Origin: Foetidibacter luteolus
Lineage (GTDB): Bacteria > Bacteroidota > Bacteroidia > Chitinophagales > Chitinophagaceae
DNA length: 64,000 nucleotides
Assembly: GCF_009650435.1 (NCBI RefSeq)
Contig: NZ_VVIP01000065.1
Location: forward strand, 62,001-126,000
Direction of reading: 5' to 3'
The notes below the pieces were generated by a model that was given only the letters and a program-made list of their open reading frames with translations, made no database searches and was not told the origin of the DNA. Below, in pieces: positions 63,025-64,000 of this stretch (position 1 is its first letter; every line of letters begins with the position of its first letter). The translations under genes and the position numbers were made by a program.

Positions 63025-64000
63025 TTATTTATAAGCTATTTCGCTCCACCTCAACTCATTCTTCAGTTGATAAAGATTGGTGTTTTTGCCTATCAGCACA
63101 AACTCAATCTTAGCGATATCGGCGAAGTCTTCCAGGTGTTCGGCCGTAAGGTTTTGGCTGTAGCCGGTATGGTGTGCGCCACCTGCCAATATCCATGCAG
63201 CCAGGGCCGTTTGCATATCGGGCAGTGGTTTCCACAATACCCTTGCCACAGGCAACCTGGGCAAATCATGCAGGGGCGCCACAGCTTCTACCTCGTTTAC
63301 CAGCAGGCGAAAACGGTTGCCCATATCAATAACTGAAGCGTTAATGGCAGGGCCGGCCGCTACATTAAACACCAGCCTTACCGGGTCCGCTTTGCCTCCA
63401 ATGCCCAGCGGGTGTATTTCGCAGGAAGGTTTGCCATCCGCTATGGATGGGCATATCTCCAGCATGTGCGAGCCCAGCACCAGGTTATTACCCGGCTCAA
63501 AATGATACGTATAATCTTCCATAAAAGAGTTGCCGCCCTGCAGGCCGCTGCCCATCACTTTCATGGCACGTACCAGGGCAGATGTTTTCCAGTCGCCCTC
63601 GCCGCCAAAGCCATAGCCATCGGCCATCAGCCGTTGGGTGGCAATGCCGGGCAGTTGCTTCATGCCATGCAGGTCTTCAAACGTATCGGTAAAACCTTTA
63701 AAGTTACCCTGTTCCAGAAAGTAGCGCAGGCCAAGCTCAATCCTTGCCGCATCTTTTAATGATTCATGTTGATCGCCGCCTTTTTTAAGGCTGGCCACCA
63801 GTTTGTATTGTTCGTCATAGTTGGCGCAAAGCTTGTCAACGTCAGCGTCTGTTACCTCGTTAATCACTTTTACCAGGTCGCCAATGCCATGGGTATTTAC
63901 GGAGTAGCCAAACTGCAGTTCAGCTTCTACCTTATCGCCTTCGGTTACAGCCACCTGGCGCATGTTATCGCCAAAGCGTACAAACCGGGCGCCCTGCCAG
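63025..64000 (-). CDS. araA: L-arabinose isomerase (5' partial)
   Basis: Converts L-arabinose to L-ribulose in the cytoplasm, needing Mn2+. The frame is open to the window edge, with residues [12 protein letters not shown] preceding the Met at 63963, so the N-terminus lies beyond; about 324 of some 500 residues are visible. Family landmarks: [39 protein letters not shown], and FMEDYTYHF with metal ligands, then [10 protein letters not shown] and the C-terminal GGAHHTGYS with ligand histidines. It is first in a minus-strand run with the symporter. Confidence 0.97.
   Translation of the reverse strand, partial: WQGARFVRFGDNMRQVAVTEGDKVEAELQFGYSVNTHGIGDLVKVINEVTDADVDKLCANYDEQYKLVASLKKGGDQHESLKDAARIELGLRYFLEQGNFKGFTDTFEDLHGMKQLPGIATQRLMADGYGFGGEGDWKTSALVRAMKVMGSGLQGGNSFMEDYTYHFEPGNNLVLGSHMLEICPSIADGKPSCEIHPLGIGGKADPVRLVFNVAAGPAINASVIDMGNRFRLLVNEVEAVAPLHDLPRLPVARVLWKPLPDMQTALAAWILAGGAHHTGYSQNLTAEHLEDFADIAKIEFVLIGKNTNLYQLKNELRWSEIAYK

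Overview
The window reads as a chromosomal segment of a Bacteroidota bacterium, most plausibly from the Chitinophagaceae. The basis is SusC/SusD and TonB-receptor/DUF4249 pairs, an ECF sigma/FecR operon with DUF4974-type FecR, NUDIX-type sugar regulators, TATTTTTG-type -7 promoter boxes, and the absence of strong Shine-Dalgarno sequences. No phage, plasmid, rRNA or CRISPR locus is visible.

Layout. 1-4.5 kb: the 3' part of a heavy-metal RND pump, a ChaA-type cation/proton antiporter and a UPF0173 metallo-hydrolase. 4.6-15.5 kb: a nitrogen-assimilation block on the minus strand (amt, a BBP2-type porin, a second amt, gltD, gltB). 15.7-17.5 kb: ispE and a bifunctional-nuclease (DUF151) gene. 17.9-32.5 kb: a plus-strand locus of SusC, SusD, a redoxin, a cytochrome/PHM-like copper monooxygenase, a giant FG-GAP/ASPIC protein, a vanadium-dependent haloperoxidase and a secreted serine hydrolase. 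33-39.4 kb: an RRM protein, proC, a Doc-type toxin/antitoxin pair, hldD, a PIN toxin/antitoxin pair and purL. 39.8-48.2 kb: an ECF sigma/FecR system driving an STN-domain protein with 16-residue surface repeats, a paralogue of it, a TonB receptor and a DUF4249 lipoprotein. 49-50.6 kb: a glycosyltransferase, a small membrane protein, tRNA-Gly and tRNA-Leu. 51-55.5 kb: a NUDIX regulator divergent from a carboxylesterase, then a POT peptide transporter. 56-64 kb: an L-arabinose block (two GH51 arabinofuranosidases, an AraR-like NUDIX regulator, an SSS symporter, and araA cut by the window edge).

The two most unusual parts are as follows. (1) The sigma/FecR locus: the STN signalling domain, normally part of a TonB transducer, is here fused to a GVQLAGxxN repeat region. 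Two sites of the form ATAGGGGT-N15-TGTC lie upstream of the sigma gene and upstream of the target genes, and are probably the promoters this sigma factor reads. (2) The oxidative SusCD locus at 17.9-32.5 kb, in which both the copper-ligand set and the vanadate-binding set are complete.

Intergenic DNA is unusually structured. At least two dispersed repeat families occur, one of about 60-110 bp with GATACCAGC ends (12 copies seen) and one of about 105-160 bp (6 copies seen). There are also hairpin repeats, short GTGAGTGGTGAATGG microrepeats, and two gene relics that can be read through frameshifts: a universal stress protein and a DUF4143-type AAA ATPase next to tRNA-Leu.
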